From: Thiodiazotropha sp040793985
GTDB taxonomy: Bacteria > Pseudomonadota > Gammaproteobacteria > Chromatiales > Chromatiaceae
Assembly: GCA_040793985.1 (NCBI GenBank)
Contig: JBFNJI010000001.1
Span: forward strand, 132,817-196,816
Length of the DNA: 64,000 nt
Reading direction: 5' to 3'
Shown here: positions 26,567 through 35,576 of the stretch, piece after piece
How the letters are laid out: the number at the start of each line of letters is the position of its first letter
Position numbering within the stretch: position 1 is the stretch's first letter
Translations under genes and position numbers: made by a program
The notes under the pieces: model-generated
The model's input: the letters and a program-made list of their open reading frames with translations, nothing else
What the model was told of the DNA's origin: nothing
Database searches by the model: none

Positions 26567-28192
26567 TCATTGCACCGGCACTCCATTGCTATCATCGCTG
26601 TAGGGATTGTATGGCTGCTCACCTTGCTGCACCCACAAACGCCCGTCACTTTCATTCTTGAATATCCGCACCTGCTTATCGTGGTAGTAGTCACGCCTGC
26701 CTTTCAATAGCCAAGGCTGCAGCGCACTGACAAGATGATGCAAGGCGTTGCCCAGGTCGCTTTCTGTCCGTGCCCGCTGCGCATCGCTAATAGCCTGATC
26801 GGCATCGTCTAGAATAGGTCCCAGTCGGGTTTGGCCGAAATTTGCCCACAGCAGGTCTCGAATTTCCCGTGCAGGCTGCAATTGCGATGGCGTGACATCG
26901 TAGCCATCAGCTAGAGCCTCATGGAGATAGAGGCCTGCATCGATCAGATGATCCACCATCGCCATCTGCGTCTTGCTCAAACTCAGATCGACCAGCTCCA
27001 GTTTTTGGCGTTGCAGTTTCTGAAAAGACTCGCGCAGTGAACTCTCTGAATCGATGAGGAACTGACCGGAGACAACGATTCGTTCATCTCGGCTCAATCC
27101 ATCAACCACTTCGGTATATCCACCGCTACTCAGACCTGTACGCACCTTACGTGGCTGAAAACGACCATTGCCGAGCGCCACAACAAGATAGAACCCATCG
27201 GCACCGAGTAACAATGCGCTATCCGGTACCGCCAAACGGCGATCCAGCCCAACCTCGAACAACACATCTGCATAGGCTCCAGGACGGAGGAGTTGATCCT
27301 TATTATCCAGCTGCAGTCGCACAGTACCGGTACGGCTGGATTGATCCACCGTGGGATAAATGTAATCGACACGTGTCTCGATTATCCTTCCCGGAAGGTT
27401 GGGCAGCATGATCCGAACCTTCGTTTCGTTATTAATCGCAATCAGATCCTTCTCCGCCACTGCAGCGTTGACCCAAACCGTGTTGTAATCCTGGATTACC
27501 GCCAAGGTCTCACCAGGGCGGACATAACTTCCTTCCCTGACCAACAATTCACTCAAAGTGCCGTCCGCCGAGGCATAGAATGGCACCTTATTCACAACTT
27601 TCCGCTTTTTATGCAGACTAGATATAAATGTGCTGGAAACACCCAGGGCACCAAGCCGGATTGCAGCGGACTGGATACGGCTCGGACTCTCTCTCTCCAA
27701 GGCACTGAGATAGTCCCTTTGAGCCGCTACCAATTCAGGACTGAACAGTCGGTAGAGTAGACTACCGCGTTTCACCTTGTCGCCAACGGCGGTTACCACC
27801 AGGGTTTCGATCCAACCGGCCACCCTGCTAGAAATCTCGCTGCGTAATCGTTCATTCTCCGCCACAATGCCATAGGCACGGATACGACGTCCGAATAGTG
27901 TGTCTTGAGCGCGTCCGTAGCGCACACCCATGTTCTGAATGGTCTCCGACGGTATTGTGATCATGGCACGATCGCGATCATCACCTTCGGTGTTCAATGC
28001 CGACTCGGATTTCATCTCTACCAGATCCATACCGCAGATCGGGCAGCTACCGATCTCATCGGCGATATAGTGTGGATGCATAGGGCAGGTATACTTGGCA
28101 CTCTCTCCCTTCTCTCCTGCACCCAGCGCAGTCTCCATGAACAAGAAAAAAAGCAGTGAAAGAGTGGCCTTGTAAAACTGAATTGATGTCAT
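26567..28192 (-). CDS. cusB: CusB-like periplasmic adaptor with heavy-metal binding domain
   Basis: A 541-residue membrane-fusion protein. After the signal peptide it carries a heavy-metal binding domain, YTCPMHPHYIADEIGSCPICGMDL (first half, to GSC, at about 34-50), then barrel-sandwich hybrid, hairpin and beta-barrel regions (GSYVRPGETLAVI, LPNLPGRIIETRV). A C-terminal extension past about 400 (AQRARTESDLGNALHHLVSALQ) resembles the DUF3347-type helical tail found on some CusB proteins. Its ATG shares one base with the stop of the cusC gene (TAATG), so translation is coupled. It links CusA to CusC and takes metal from CusF. Confidence 0.93.
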   Translation of the reverse strand: MTSIQFYKATLSLLFFLFMETALGAGEKGESAKYTCPMHPHYIADEIGSCPICGMDLVEMKSESALNTEGDDRDRAMITIPSETIQNMGVRYGRAQDTLFGRRIRAYGIVAENERLRSEISSRVAGWIETLVVTAVGDKVKRGSLLYRLFSPELVAAQRDYLSALERESPSRIQSAAIRLGALGVSSTFISSLHKKRKVVNKVPFYASADGTLSELLVREGSYVRPGETLAVIQDYNTVWVNAAVAEKDLIAINNETKVRIMLPNLPGRIIETRVDYIYPTVDQSSRTGTVRLQLDNKDQLLRPGAYADVLFEVGLDRRLAVPDSALLLGADGFYLVVALGNGRFQPRKVRTGLSSGGYTEVVDGLSRDERIVVSGQFLIDSESSLRESFQKLQRQKLELVDLSLSKTQMAMVDHLIDAGLYLHEALADGYDVTPSQLQPAREIRDLLWANFGQTRLGPILDDADQAISDAQRARTESDLGNALHHLVSALQPWLLKGRRDYYHDKQVRIFKNESDGRLWVQQGEQPYNPYSDDSNGVPVQ

Positions 28193-29493
28193 TAGCCTTC
28201 CTCCATCAACAGCGCATTGATCCTGGCTGCAGAAATGGTCCGCACCGCCCGCTGTTTTGCCTCTTCCAATTCGATCTCGACTCTTTGAATAGCAGGTCGT
28301 ATGACATCCTCCAGTGTGCCGTCTCCCGCTTCGTATAGTCTCCTGTTGGCAGCTTCAAGCTCGGTCAGTCGTGAACTGCGCCTGGCCAAGGCTCGCAACA
28401 ACCTATCCGATGTACGATAGTCAGCTATAGCTTCGTCGTATTGTCCCCGGGTCTCTCTAAATTGGTAATCACGTTCCGCCGTCGCACTTGTAACCGCTTC
28501 CTCCGCGGCGAGTAGTTTCGGCCGTTGATTCATATCCGCCCAAAGCGGGACCTTGACTGTGAACTTCAGGGTAAGCCAGTCCTCTCCATCGAAATTCGCT
28601 CCGGACTCCCGTTGCTGCCAAGCCAAGCCAAGGGCGTAATCGGGAGAAATCGTGGCCCTTTTCTCGTTTACTTGGGATCGTGCCACTTCAAGTTTTCGCT
28701 GCGCCCTCTGAACCGCTATCAATGCCGTCGGCTCTCCTGTCCAAACTCGAGGTTCGATATCGGGTAGTAGATCATGCTCCGGGACCTTTTCAAGAAGCTC
28801 TCTCAACTCCGCCTGCCAGCGCAGATCTTCACCGTCAAGAGCAACCTCCCTCTCCTCAATTCGCCCGCGCTGTACATCAAGCTCATCGAAACGGGCATAG
28901 ACCGAACCACCCCCTTCCATTTCGCCACCAAGCCAACGCTCCAGTTCGCCGATAAGATCCAGTTGAGCCGCCAACGCAGCCTTGGATTCCGAAATCCGAC
29001 GCCGTTCCGCCAATGCTGTTATCAATCGTTTTTTCAAACCGGCCAGGACCTGCAGATGCTCCATCATGGCAACTTCTGAACGTGCAAGTAGCGTACGACG
29101 CAGGGCTTTCCGACCGCTTCCGTTGGGAATGGCCTGTTTGAATTCCAAGCTTCGGTTACTTGGTAGATAACGTTCGAGATTCGTCGGATCATCTACCGGC
29201 ACATTATTCAGACCTATAGTTATGCTTGGATTCGGGAGGCCTAACGCACCGTCCGAACTCTTGTGCCATTCCCTGGCAATCGACTCGCTCTGTCGAACCG
29301 CAGGGTGTTCACGTAATATCTCAATCAAAGATTCGAACTGATTGGAGTCAGCACTCGACATCCCAGGACAGGCGATGAGTAGAAATATCAAAAACAGTTC
29401 CAACAGACGACAGCGAATGCCATAGAGCAATCCGCCTTGGCCGACGAAATGGCAGAATTTACACGACATAGCTATCGCGTTAATACAGGACAT
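28192..29493 (-). CDS. cusC: TolC-family outer-membrane channel (CusC role)
   Basis: A 433-residue protein with an N-terminal hydrophobic signal region and two long coiled-coil repeats (for example LAQLDLIGELERWLGGEMEGG and LRALARRSSRLTELEAANRRLYEAG), as in TolC-type efflux proteins. Start at 29493 is preceded by GGGGGGAT. The first residues MSCINAIAMSCKFCHFVGQ are Cys-rich and unusual before a signal peptide; a downstream ATG at 29469 is an alternative. By position it is the outer-membrane part of the Cus system, though it is closer in style to CzcC-like proteins. Confidence 0.85.
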   Translation of the reverse strand: MSCINAIAMSCKFCHFVGQGGLLYGIRCRLLELFLIFLLIACPGMSSADSNQFESLIEILREHPAVRQSESIAREWHKSSDGALGLPNPSITIGLNNVPVDDPTNLERYLPSNRSLEFKQAIPNGSGRKALRRTLLARSEVAMMEHLQVLAGLKKRLITALAERRRISESKAALAAQLDLIGELERWLGGEMEGGGSVYARFDELDVQRGRIEEREVALDGEDLRWQAELRELLEKVPEHDLLPDIEPRVWTGEPTALIAVQRAQRKLEVARSQVNEKRATISPDYALGLAWQQRESGANFDGEDWLTLKFTVKVPLWADMNQRPKLLAAEEAVTSATAERDYQFRETRGQYDEAIADYRTSDRLLRALARRSSRLTELEAANRRLYEAGDGTLEDVIRPAIQRVEIELEEAKQRAVRTISAARINALLMEEG

Positions 29494-29568
29494 AAAGAAT
29501 CCCCCCGGAGAATCCGTTTACAAAGGATCACACCTGCGAACAGAGATCAGCTGGGAACAGGAGCAGAG

Positions 29569-29919
29569 CTAGGAGAGGATTTGAAACTTCGGCGGGGGCG
29601 GTTCTACAGGCTGCACAGGTCGTGGAGCCGTCGCAACCAATGGGGCAGGCATTGTCATTTTCAATGAAATTGTGAGACAAATCCGAGAACTTGCAAATTG
29701 CACTACATAGCCACAGAAGACACAACCCTTCTCCCCACTGGCGGAAGTTGACACGCCGCTTTCATGGCAAGAGTGATGTTCGACTGAAACCTCACTATGC
29801 GAAGAAGTTGACAGGTCACCGTTCATGACAGGAAACACAGGCCAAGCCACCGACATCGTTGCATGCAATAGCAACAATGCCAAAATGGAGACAGACAGCG
29901 GATGTCGGTTAGTCTTCAT
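29569..29919 (-). CDS. Small secreted Cys/His protein heading the copper operon
   Basis: A 116-residue protein with a signal peptide (about 1-25), a His/Cys segment (VEHHSCHESG) and a second Cys pair (KGCVFCGYV). The tail is proline-rich (PVEPPPPKF). Small secreted proteins with HxxCxH and CxxC motifs commonly head copper-resistance operons (DUF2946-like or CopL-like) and bind metal; this one fits by position and motif, but I cannot name its family. It is the first gene of the operon and its ATG has no visible Shine-Dalgarno sequence. The promoter predicted from 29929-29957 would start transcription almost at the ATG. Confidence 0.7.
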   Translation of the reverse strand: MKTNRHPLSVSILALLLLHATMSVAWPVFPVMNGDLSTSSHSEVSVEHHSCHESGVSTSASGEKGCVFCGYVVQFASSRICLTISLKMTMPAPLVATAPRPVQPVEPPPPKFQILS

Positions 29920-29928
29920 AGATTATTA

Positions 29929-29957
29929 ATAATGTACACAAAACAGCCTAGCGTCAA
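29929..29957 (-). promoter_or_regulatory. Predicted promoter of the copper operon
   Basis: On the minus strand TTGACG and CATTAT are separated by exactly 17 bases. The start site would be about 3 bases before the ATG at 29919, so the message could be nearly leaderless. I did not find a clear CueR-type dyad with a long spacer. Confidence 0.4.
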
Positions 29958-30216
29958 CTTGGAATCCCGGATCCATATCCGCTTGGACAGCATGACCTAC
30001 ATAACATTATAACCTAGGAAAAAACTTTCATTTTTACAATGTCGTTTAATGAAAATCTTCAGGGTAATACGAGATAGCTGTTTCCCGTCGCAGTCGTGCA
30101 AGTTGACATCGATTCCTCTATTCACTTAACTTCAATCCAGACATCCGGTAATAGATTTAACCAAATCATTAAAAACAGTTAGTATGGAGTGATTCCTACA
30201 GATTGTGGTTTGCTGA

Positions 30217-31221
30217 ATGATAGATCGTAGGCTCTGCATCGCACCGATGCTTGACTGGACAGACCGCTACTGTCGCTATTTCCTGCGCCTGATCTCAAAA
30301 CAGGTCGTGCTCTATACGGAGATGGTCACCACAGGCGCCCTGTTACACGGCGAGCGGGGCCGTTTTCTCGATTTCGATCCCAGCGAGCACCCGCTGGCGC
30401 TGCAGCTCGGTGGCAGCGATCCGGTGGACCTTGCGGAATGCGCGAAACTGGGCAGCCAATGGGGCTATGACGAAATCAATCTCAACGTCGGCTGCCCGTC
30501 TGACAGGGTGCAATCTGGGCGCTTCGGCGCCTGTCTGATGATCACCCCCGAGCTGGTTGCCGAGTGCATCAAAGCGATGCGGGACAGGGTCACCATCGAT
30601 GTTACAGTCAAGCACCGCATCGGTGTCGACGACCATGACAGTTATCAAGCGCTATGCGACTTTGTCGGTATCGTGTCCGACGCCGGCTGCACCACCTTCA
30701 TCGTGCATGCGCGCAAGGCCTGGCTCCAGGGATTGAGCCCAAAACAGAATCGTGAAATCCCTCCTCTATCCTACCCCACGGTGCATCGTCTGAAACGGGA
30801 CTTTCCCCATCTTGAAGTGATCATCAACGGCGGTATCAGCGGTCTTGATCAGGTAAGCAGTCATCTCGAATTTGTCGACGGAGCGATGATCGGCCGCGAA
30901 GCCTACCACAATCCCTGGATATTGGCGGATGCCGATCGATTGATATTCGGGCAGCCTGAGTCCCCGCTCACCCGGTATCAGGTTGTGGATGCATTAATCC
31001 CGTACGTCGAACATGAACTAGCCAAGGGAACACCGATCAATCGCATGACCCGGCATATACTCGGCCTGTTTCAGGGCCAGCCCGGCGCCAGAAAGTGGCG
31101 TCGTGTACTGAGCGAAGGATCACATCTGGCTGGTGCCGACAGTCGCCTGTTAAGCCACGCGGCGGAACAGGTCATCGAAGCCGCAAACCGGTGTAGTCAG
31201 CCACAGGCCTCAACTAACTGA
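30217..31221 (+). CDS. dusA: tRNA-dihydrouridine synthase A
   Basis: A 334-residue FMN-dependent TIM barrel of the Dus family. The DusA-specific block LNVGCPSDRVQSGRFGACLM covers residues 87-106 with the conserved catalytic Cys in GACLM; the N-terminal CIAPMLDWTDRYCRYF is also typical of DusA. It reduces uridines in the tRNA D-loop (positions 20/20a). It stands alone in its strand direction, with copper genes before and yceI running towards it. Length is normal. Confidence 0.95.
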   Translation: MIDRRLCIAPMLDWTDRYCRYFLRLISKQVVLYTEMVTTGALLHGERGRFLDFDPSEHPLALQLGGSDPVDLAECAKLGSQWGYDEINLNVGCPSDRVQSGRFGACLMITPELVAECIKAMRDRVTIDVTVKHRIGVDDHDSYQALCDFVGIVSDAGCTTFIVHARKAWLQGLSPKQNREIPPLSYPTVHRLKRDFPHLEVIINGGISGLDQVSSHLEFVDGAMIGREAYHNPWILADADRLIFGQPESPLTRYQVVDALIPYVEHELAKGTPINRMTRHILGLFQGQPGARKWRRVLSEGSHLAGADSRLLSHAAEQVIEAANRCSQPQASTN

Positions 31222-31288
31222 TCCAATGGGCGAACGGCATCGCTCATCCATGCTTGGCGAGGATGCCATTCCCCGGTTATGACCAAGA

Positions 31289-31861
31289 CTACTGCCTAAT
31301 TCCCTCAACAGAGAGTTCCAGCTGGACCTTTTTTGAAGCGGGCCCCAAATCGAAGGGGATACCGAAGTCGGCAAGAGCAATCTCGGTGGTGCCGAAGAAA
31401 CCCCGGCGATAGCCGCCCCAGGGATCGTTGCCGTGGCCAATATGCTCAACCGCGATCACCACCGGCTTGGTGACACCGCGCAGGGTGAGATCGCCTTTGA
31501 GTTCGGCCTTGCCGTCACCCTTCTCGGAAAAGGATGTCGAGACGAACGATGCCTTGGGGTATTTGTCCACATAGAGGAAATCCTCTCCGCGCAGATGCTT
31601 GTCTCGCTCCCCATGATTGCTGTCGACGCTGGCCGGCTCGATATCAACCGATATCTTCGAAGCCTGGGGATTCTTTTCGTCATAACTGAAACTGCCGCTG
31701 AACTCGTTGAAACGGCCCAGAAGCCAACTGTACCCAAGATGCTTGATACGGAATTGAATGAATGCATGGGCCCCCTTGGTGTCGATTACATAATCTTCCG
31801 CTTTCAGGGGTGTGGCGAAAACAAAGCTGGCTGCTATCAGGGGTATTAAAAGGTTATTCAT
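31289..31861 (-). CDS. yceI: YceI-family periplasmic lipid-binding protein
   Basis: A 190-residue secreted protein. I prefer the start at 31861 (MNNLLIPLIAASF), which has GGAG seven bases upstream, over an ATG four codons earlier. After a signal peptide ending LKA comes the YceI lipocalin-like domain (YVIDTKGAHAFIQFRIKHLG, then SWLLGRFNEFSGSF). The family binds isoprenoid lipids and is often found beside cytochrome b561 genes, as here (three genes away). Gene order suggests that the same regulon includes wrbA, cytochrome b561 and pirin. Confidence 0.92.
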   Translation of the reverse strand: MNNLLIPLIAASFVFATPLKAEDYVIDTKGAHAFIQFRIKHLGYSWLLGRFNEFSGSFSYDEKNPQASKISVDIEPASVDSNHGERDKHLRGEDFLYVDKYPKASFVSTSFSEKGDGKAELKGDLTLRGVTKPVVIAVEHIGHGNDPWGGYRRGFFGTTEIALADFGIPFDLGPASKKVQLELSVEGIRQ

Positions 31862-31995
31862 CGTTATCTCCATCTGTTTATCAATTCAAGCTATTCGTTA
31901 AGGAGCGGCTGGTGGTTGTCTTTCGTAGCAGCAGGGGTACCGCGGTAGTCCCATCAGCCACTCGTTCAACCGCAGGTTGGTAGTAATTCCATTGC

Positions 31996-32595
31996 TCAAC
32001 CAGCTTCTCTACCCCGTACCAGTTGCTGCGTGATGCTTGCAACCCTGGCACCATAGGCTTCAGCGGTGGCAATATCCCCGGTTGAAGGTGCGTCACCGGG
32101 ATCGACCTGAAAGCTGGCCGCCATCGGACCTGCATAGGAACCAATCCGGTTCGTCACCTCAGGCCCCGGACCCTGAATGCGATTCATCGAATCCGGATTG
32201 CTGGCCGCCGGGTGCATACCCAGGCTGACATAGATCATGCCCTGCTGCATGGCATTGATCATCAGCCCCACCAAGGTATTGAGCTTGTCTCCCGAGTAGG
32301 AGCTGGAGTTGGTAAATGCTCCCGCCACCTTATCCTTCCAGGCCTGGGTGAACCACTTGGCCGCCGCGGTCTCAAGGAACTTCTTCATCTCCGCCGACAT
32401 GCTTCCCATATAGGTGGGGGTGCCGAAGATGATCCCGTCCGTATCGTCGAGGCTGTCCAGGTCGGCCCCTGCCTCGGCAGTGGTGAGCAGCAGTGCTTCC
32501 ACACCCTCGACTGAAGCCGCGCCTTTGTGCACGGCCTCCGCCTGCAGCTTGGTGTGGCCGAATCCGCTGTGATAGACGATTGCAATTTTTGTCAT
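31996..32595 (-). CDS. WrbA-like flavodoxin-fold NAD(P)H:quinone oxidoreductase
   Basis: A 199-residue flavodoxin-like protein starting MTKIAIVYHSGFGHT, with the FMN phosphate loop HSGFGHT near residues 9-15 and FGTPTYMGSMSAEMKKF near 70-86. It resembles WrbA and related two-electron quinone reductases. The ATG at 32595 overlaps the stop of the cytochrome b561 gene by 4 bases; an upstream in-frame start would fall inside that gene. Within the pirin-cytochrome b561 operon it probably relates to quinone or redox stress. Whether it is WrbA proper needs an alignment. Confidence 0.85.
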   Translation of the reverse strand: MTKIAIVYHSGFGHTKLQAEAVHKGAASVEGVEALLLTTAEAGADLDSLDDTDGIIFGTPTYMGSMSAEMKKFLETAAAKWFTQAWKDKVAGAFTNSSSYSGDKLNTLVGLMINAMQQGMIYVSLGMHPAASNPDSMNRIQGPGPEVTNRIGSYAGPMAASFQVDPGDAPSTGDIATAEAYGARVASITQQLVRGREAG

Positions 32596-33164
32596 CCGAT
32601 TCTCTCCTCCGAGTGGTGTCGGAACCCCAGCATGCGCTTGAGGGTCCAATCCTGGTCGATAAGGTGATGTTTCAGGGCTGCGAGGGTATGCAGAAGACTG
32701 AGCAGAACGATGCTCCAGGCCAGGTATAGATGGACCTTGCCTGCGATATCCTCCTGCCCATCGATACCGCTCAGGGTCGCCGGGATGGTGAACCAGTCAA
32801 AGACCTCAAGGGGCCGCCCATCCGCGGTGGTGATCAGGTAGCCACTGATCATGACGATCAAAATCAGCAGATAGAGCAGCCAGTGCATCAGTGTGGCAGC
32901 CAAGCGTTCATAGGGTTGATGGCTTGGAAGATGATCCGGACGCGGCGAAACGAAGCGCCAAGCGAGACGCAGCAACAGAACCAGAAAGAGGATCACCCCT
33001 ATGCCCTTGTGCCACCAGGGTCCGAGTTGGTACCAGGGATCGTAGTAACCCAACTCACGCATCCACAAACCGAGGCCGAAGAGAGCATAGATCGCCAGGG
33101 CCACCAGCCAGTGGAGCAGGATAGCGACCAGACCGTAGTTCTCCCTGTCATTGGCCAGACGCAT
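32592..33164 (-). CDS. Cytochrome b561-type membrane hemoprotein
   Basis: A 190-residue protein with four membrane helices and several candidate heme His ligands: LLHWL near residue 17, WWHKG near 50, LMHWL near 92 and KVHLY near 143. This is the prokaryotic b561 family, which moves electrons between quinol and other carriers or superoxide. Its start shares one base with the pirin gene's stop and its end overlaps the WrbA-like gene, so the three form one translationally coupled unit. Confidence 0.9.
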   Translation of the reverse strand: MRLANDRENYGLVAILLHWLVALAIYALFGLGLWMRELGYYDPWYQLGPWWHKGIGVILFLVLLLRLAWRFVSPRPDHLPSHQPYERLAATLMHWLLYLLILIVMISGYLITTADGRPLEVFDWFTIPATLSGIDGQEDIAGKVHLYLAWSIVLLSLLHTLAALKHHLIDQDWTLKRMLGFRHHSEERIG

Positions 33165-34006
33165 CAGAATCGTCCCTCCTGATAGTCATTGAAGGCCTGC
33201 TGTAACTCAGACTCACTGTTCATGACGAAGGGTCCGCGTCTGGCTATGGGCTCATTATGCGGCTGCCCTGCCACCAACAACAGACGACTCGATTGCTGTG
33301 CCAGGATCTCTAAGCTGTCTCCCTGATCCAGCACTGCCAGATTGCGACCTTTCACCTCGGTTCCTTGTACCGACAACGCCCCCTCGATGAGGTAGACAAA
33401 GCCATTATAGGTCTCCGGCAGGGGTTCGATAAAACGACTTCCTGAAGGCATCGAAATGTCGAAAAAGAGTGCCGGCGTCACCAGCTCCCTCACCGGTCCG
33501 GCGGTCTGTCGCGAGGTCTCTCCTGCCACCACGCGCACCTCTATGCCATCGTTGCGCCGCTCCAGTGGAATCATTTCCCGGTCGAACTCCTGGTAGCGCG
33601 GGGCAATCATCTTCTGACCTGCTGGCAGATTGACCCAGAGCTGGAAACCCGACAGCAGACCGTCCTGCTGCTGCGGCATCTCGGAGTGGATCACTCCCCT
33701 CCCCGCAGTCATCCACTGCACGCCCCCCGTCTCAAGAATACCTGTATGGCCGGCATTGTCTCGATGCTCGACCTGACCCGCCAGGAGATAGGTGACAGTC
33801 TCGAATCCACGGTGTGGATGGGGCGGAAAGCCGCCGATGTAATCATCGGGATTGTCGGATACAAAATGGTCCAGGAGCAAAAAGGGATCCAACTGTGGAA
33901 GCTGCGGTCCCCCGATCACCCGGATCAGGCGCACGCCGGCCCCGTCGGCTGTATCCTGGCCGGCGACGATTCTATTGATACCTCTACTCTGAACAAGCTG
34001 CTCCAT
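33164..34006 (-). CDS. Pirin-family cupin protein
   Basis: A 280-residue bicupin. The N-terminal metal site shows HPHRGFETVTY and VIHSEMP, which supply the three His and one Glu seen in pirin and YhhW. I chose the ATG at 34006 behind GAGGAGGCTGTG; an ATG eight codons upstream has no good ribosome site. Bacterial pirins can have quercetinase-like activity or act in redox regulation. The gene is divergent from a LysR regulator 114 bases away and heads the operon with cytochrome b561 and the WrbA-like gene. Confidence 0.92.
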   Translation of the reverse strand: MEQLVQSRGINRIVAGQDTADGAGVRLIRVIGGPQLPQLDPFLLLDHFVSDNPDDYIGGFPPHPHRGFETVTYLLAGQVEHRDNAGHTGILETGGVQWMTAGRGVIHSEMPQQQDGLLSGFQLWVNLPAGQKMIAPRYQEFDREMIPLERRNDGIEVRVVAGETSRQTAGPVRELVTPALFFDISMPSGSRFIEPLPETYNGFVYLIEGALSVQGTEVKGRNLAVLDQGDSLEILAQQSSRLLLVAGQPHNEPIARRGPFVMNSESELQQAFNDYQEGRF

Positions 34007-34120
34007 CACAGCCTCCTCGCATAATTGCATAGTAATTTAATCAGTTATTAGCCATTTTAGGTTGTCAATTTAGAAGATAAAGACCACAATTTAGGAAACA
34101 CTATTGCAAAATATGGAACA

Positions 34121-35068
34121 ATGGATAGACTGGATTGCCTAGAGAGTTTTGTTGCCGTGGTTGAATCCGGCCAGTTCAGTGCGGCCGCCGAACGCCTGGG
34201 AATTGGTAAATCGGTCATCAGCCGACGGGTTTCTGAGCTTGAAGAGTACCTGGGTGCCCTGTTGATTCAGCGCACCACTCGCCGCCTCTCACTTACCGAT
34301 GCCGGTCGCACCTTCTACCCGAGGGCGATTCAACTACTTGAGGACCTGGCTGAGGCGGAGCAGTCCGTCTCCACTGCCCAGCAGGCCCTGAGCGGCCACA
34401 TCCGTCTTGCCGCCCCCCTCTCTTTCGGTCTGATGCACCTGGCCCCTGCACTGAACAGCTTCATGAGCCAACACCCGGGGGTGATACTGGATATGGATTT
34501 CAACGACAGCCAGGTCGACCTGATCCAGGAGGGTGTGGATCTTGCCCTGCGCATCGGTCAGCTCGAAGACTCCAGCATGGTCGCCATGCCCTTGGCGCCT
34601 ATCCGCACGGTGGTCTGCGCCAGTCCGGGATATCTCGCCCGCTACGGCACACCCGGGACACCACAAGCACTTTCGGATCATCACTGCCTCTGCTATTCGA
34701 ATCTGCCGGAACCGCAAAAGTGGCAGTTCATCGATAGCGAAGGCGGGACGCATAGCGTGCGGGTGGAGGGTCGCATGCTCGCCAACAACGGCCAGATCAT
34801 TCTCGAGGCCGCCGCTTCGGGACACGGAATATGCATCTCCCCCACCTTTATCGCCTACAGAACCATTCTCGAGGGTCGTTTGGTGCCGATCCTCACCAGT
34901 TACCAGATCCCCGAGGTAACCGCCTACGCCATCTACCCGAACCGTCGCTTCATACCGCAGCGCGTCAGGGTGTTAACCGAGTACTTTCGGGAGCTGTTTG
35001 GCGAATGGCCCTATTGGGATGCGGCGCTTAAACAAAACGCTATGCCGAAAAATAACCGCCTTCCATAG
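34121..35068 (+). CDS. LysR-family regulator divergent from the pirin operon
   Basis: A 315-residue LysR protein of the CrgA/DhcR-like group, with the winged helix at about 1-60 (AVVESGQFSAAAERLGIGKSVISRRVSELE) and a C-terminal effector domain. It lies back to back with the pirin-b561-wrbA operon, so it likely regulates it. The effector is not known; homologues of this arrangement respond to quinones or electrophiles, which is only a suggestion here. No terminator is clear at the end. Confidence 0.92.
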   Translation: MDRLDCLESFVAVVESGQFSAAAERLGIGKSVISRRVSELEEYLGALLIQRTTRRLSLTDAGRTFYPRAIQLLEDLAEAEQSVSTAQQALSGHIRLAAPLSFGLMHLAPALNSFMSQHPGVILDMDFNDSQVDLIQEGVDLALRIGQLEDSSMVAMPLAPIRTVVCASPGYLARYGTPGTPQALSDHHCLCYSNLPEPQKWQFIDSEGGTHSVRVEGRMLANNGQIILEAAASGHGICISPTFIAYRTILEGRLVPILTSYQIPEVTAYAIYPNRRFIPQRVRVLTEYFRELFGEWPYWDAALKQNAMPKNNRLP

Positions 35069-35160
35069 CATCTAGCCGGCCTGCATCACCCATAGCGATC
35101 GCACGCATAGCTTTCGGCAGCACCCTTATTTCCCGGCTCCTGAAACCCGCATATCCGTGA

Positions 35161-35178
35161 GAGTCGATCAATCGACTC
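35161..35178. repeat. Perfect palindrome after the hypothetical gene at 35181
   Basis: GAGTCGATCAATCGACTC is an 8-bp stem with a CA centre, two bases beyond the stop codon of the minus-strand gene. It could end that transcript, but no T-run follows on either strand. Confidence 0.4.
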
Positions 35179-35180
35179 AA

Positions 35181-35507
35181 TTAAACCGGATCTATTTCCG
35201 AGAGCGCGGAAATCACGGTGTCGATATGCAGATTCTGGCGCTTATCCACCTTACTCTGTAACGCATTTGTCAGCCTCAGCCTGTAAGCCTGACAAAGTTC
35301 CATCACTTCCTGCCTTGAAAAACTCTGTTTGAGTTGTTTGACAGACTCATCACCATCTACGCTATAAACAGGTATCACCTCAGCCGCGCGCCGAATCATC
35401 ACACTTTCACCCGAACCTTCCTCAGCGGCGGTCAAGGGTCCTGTCTTGGTATAGCGCTTGCCATCATAATCGAACTGCTGACCTATCTTGAGACGAGGAA
35501 AACGCAT
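35181..35507 (-). CDS. Hypothetical protein, 108 aa
   Basis: The protein begins MRFPRLKIGQQFDYDGKRYTKTGPLTA, a small beta-rich start, and ends with a helical region (SRQEVMELCQAYRLRLTNALQ). It has no signal peptide or membrane segment. I do not recognise a family. A KxGxxFxYDGKRYTKxGP opening is common in short proteins that occur beside other housekeeping genes in gammaproteobacteria. It lies 70 bases upstream, in transcription sense after, the phosphotransferase/kinase fusion gene. Confidence 0.65.
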   Translation of the reverse strand: MRFPRLKIGQQFDYDGKRYTKTGPLTAAEEGSGESVMIRRAAEVIPVYSVDGDESVKQLKQSFSRQEVMELCQAYRLRLTNALQSKVDKRQNLHIDTVISALSEIDPV

Positions 35508-35576
35508 AATCGGACCCGTAAAAACTCAATGTAATAAAATAACGGAACCAGCACGCTCAATTCACAGAGAGACCAG

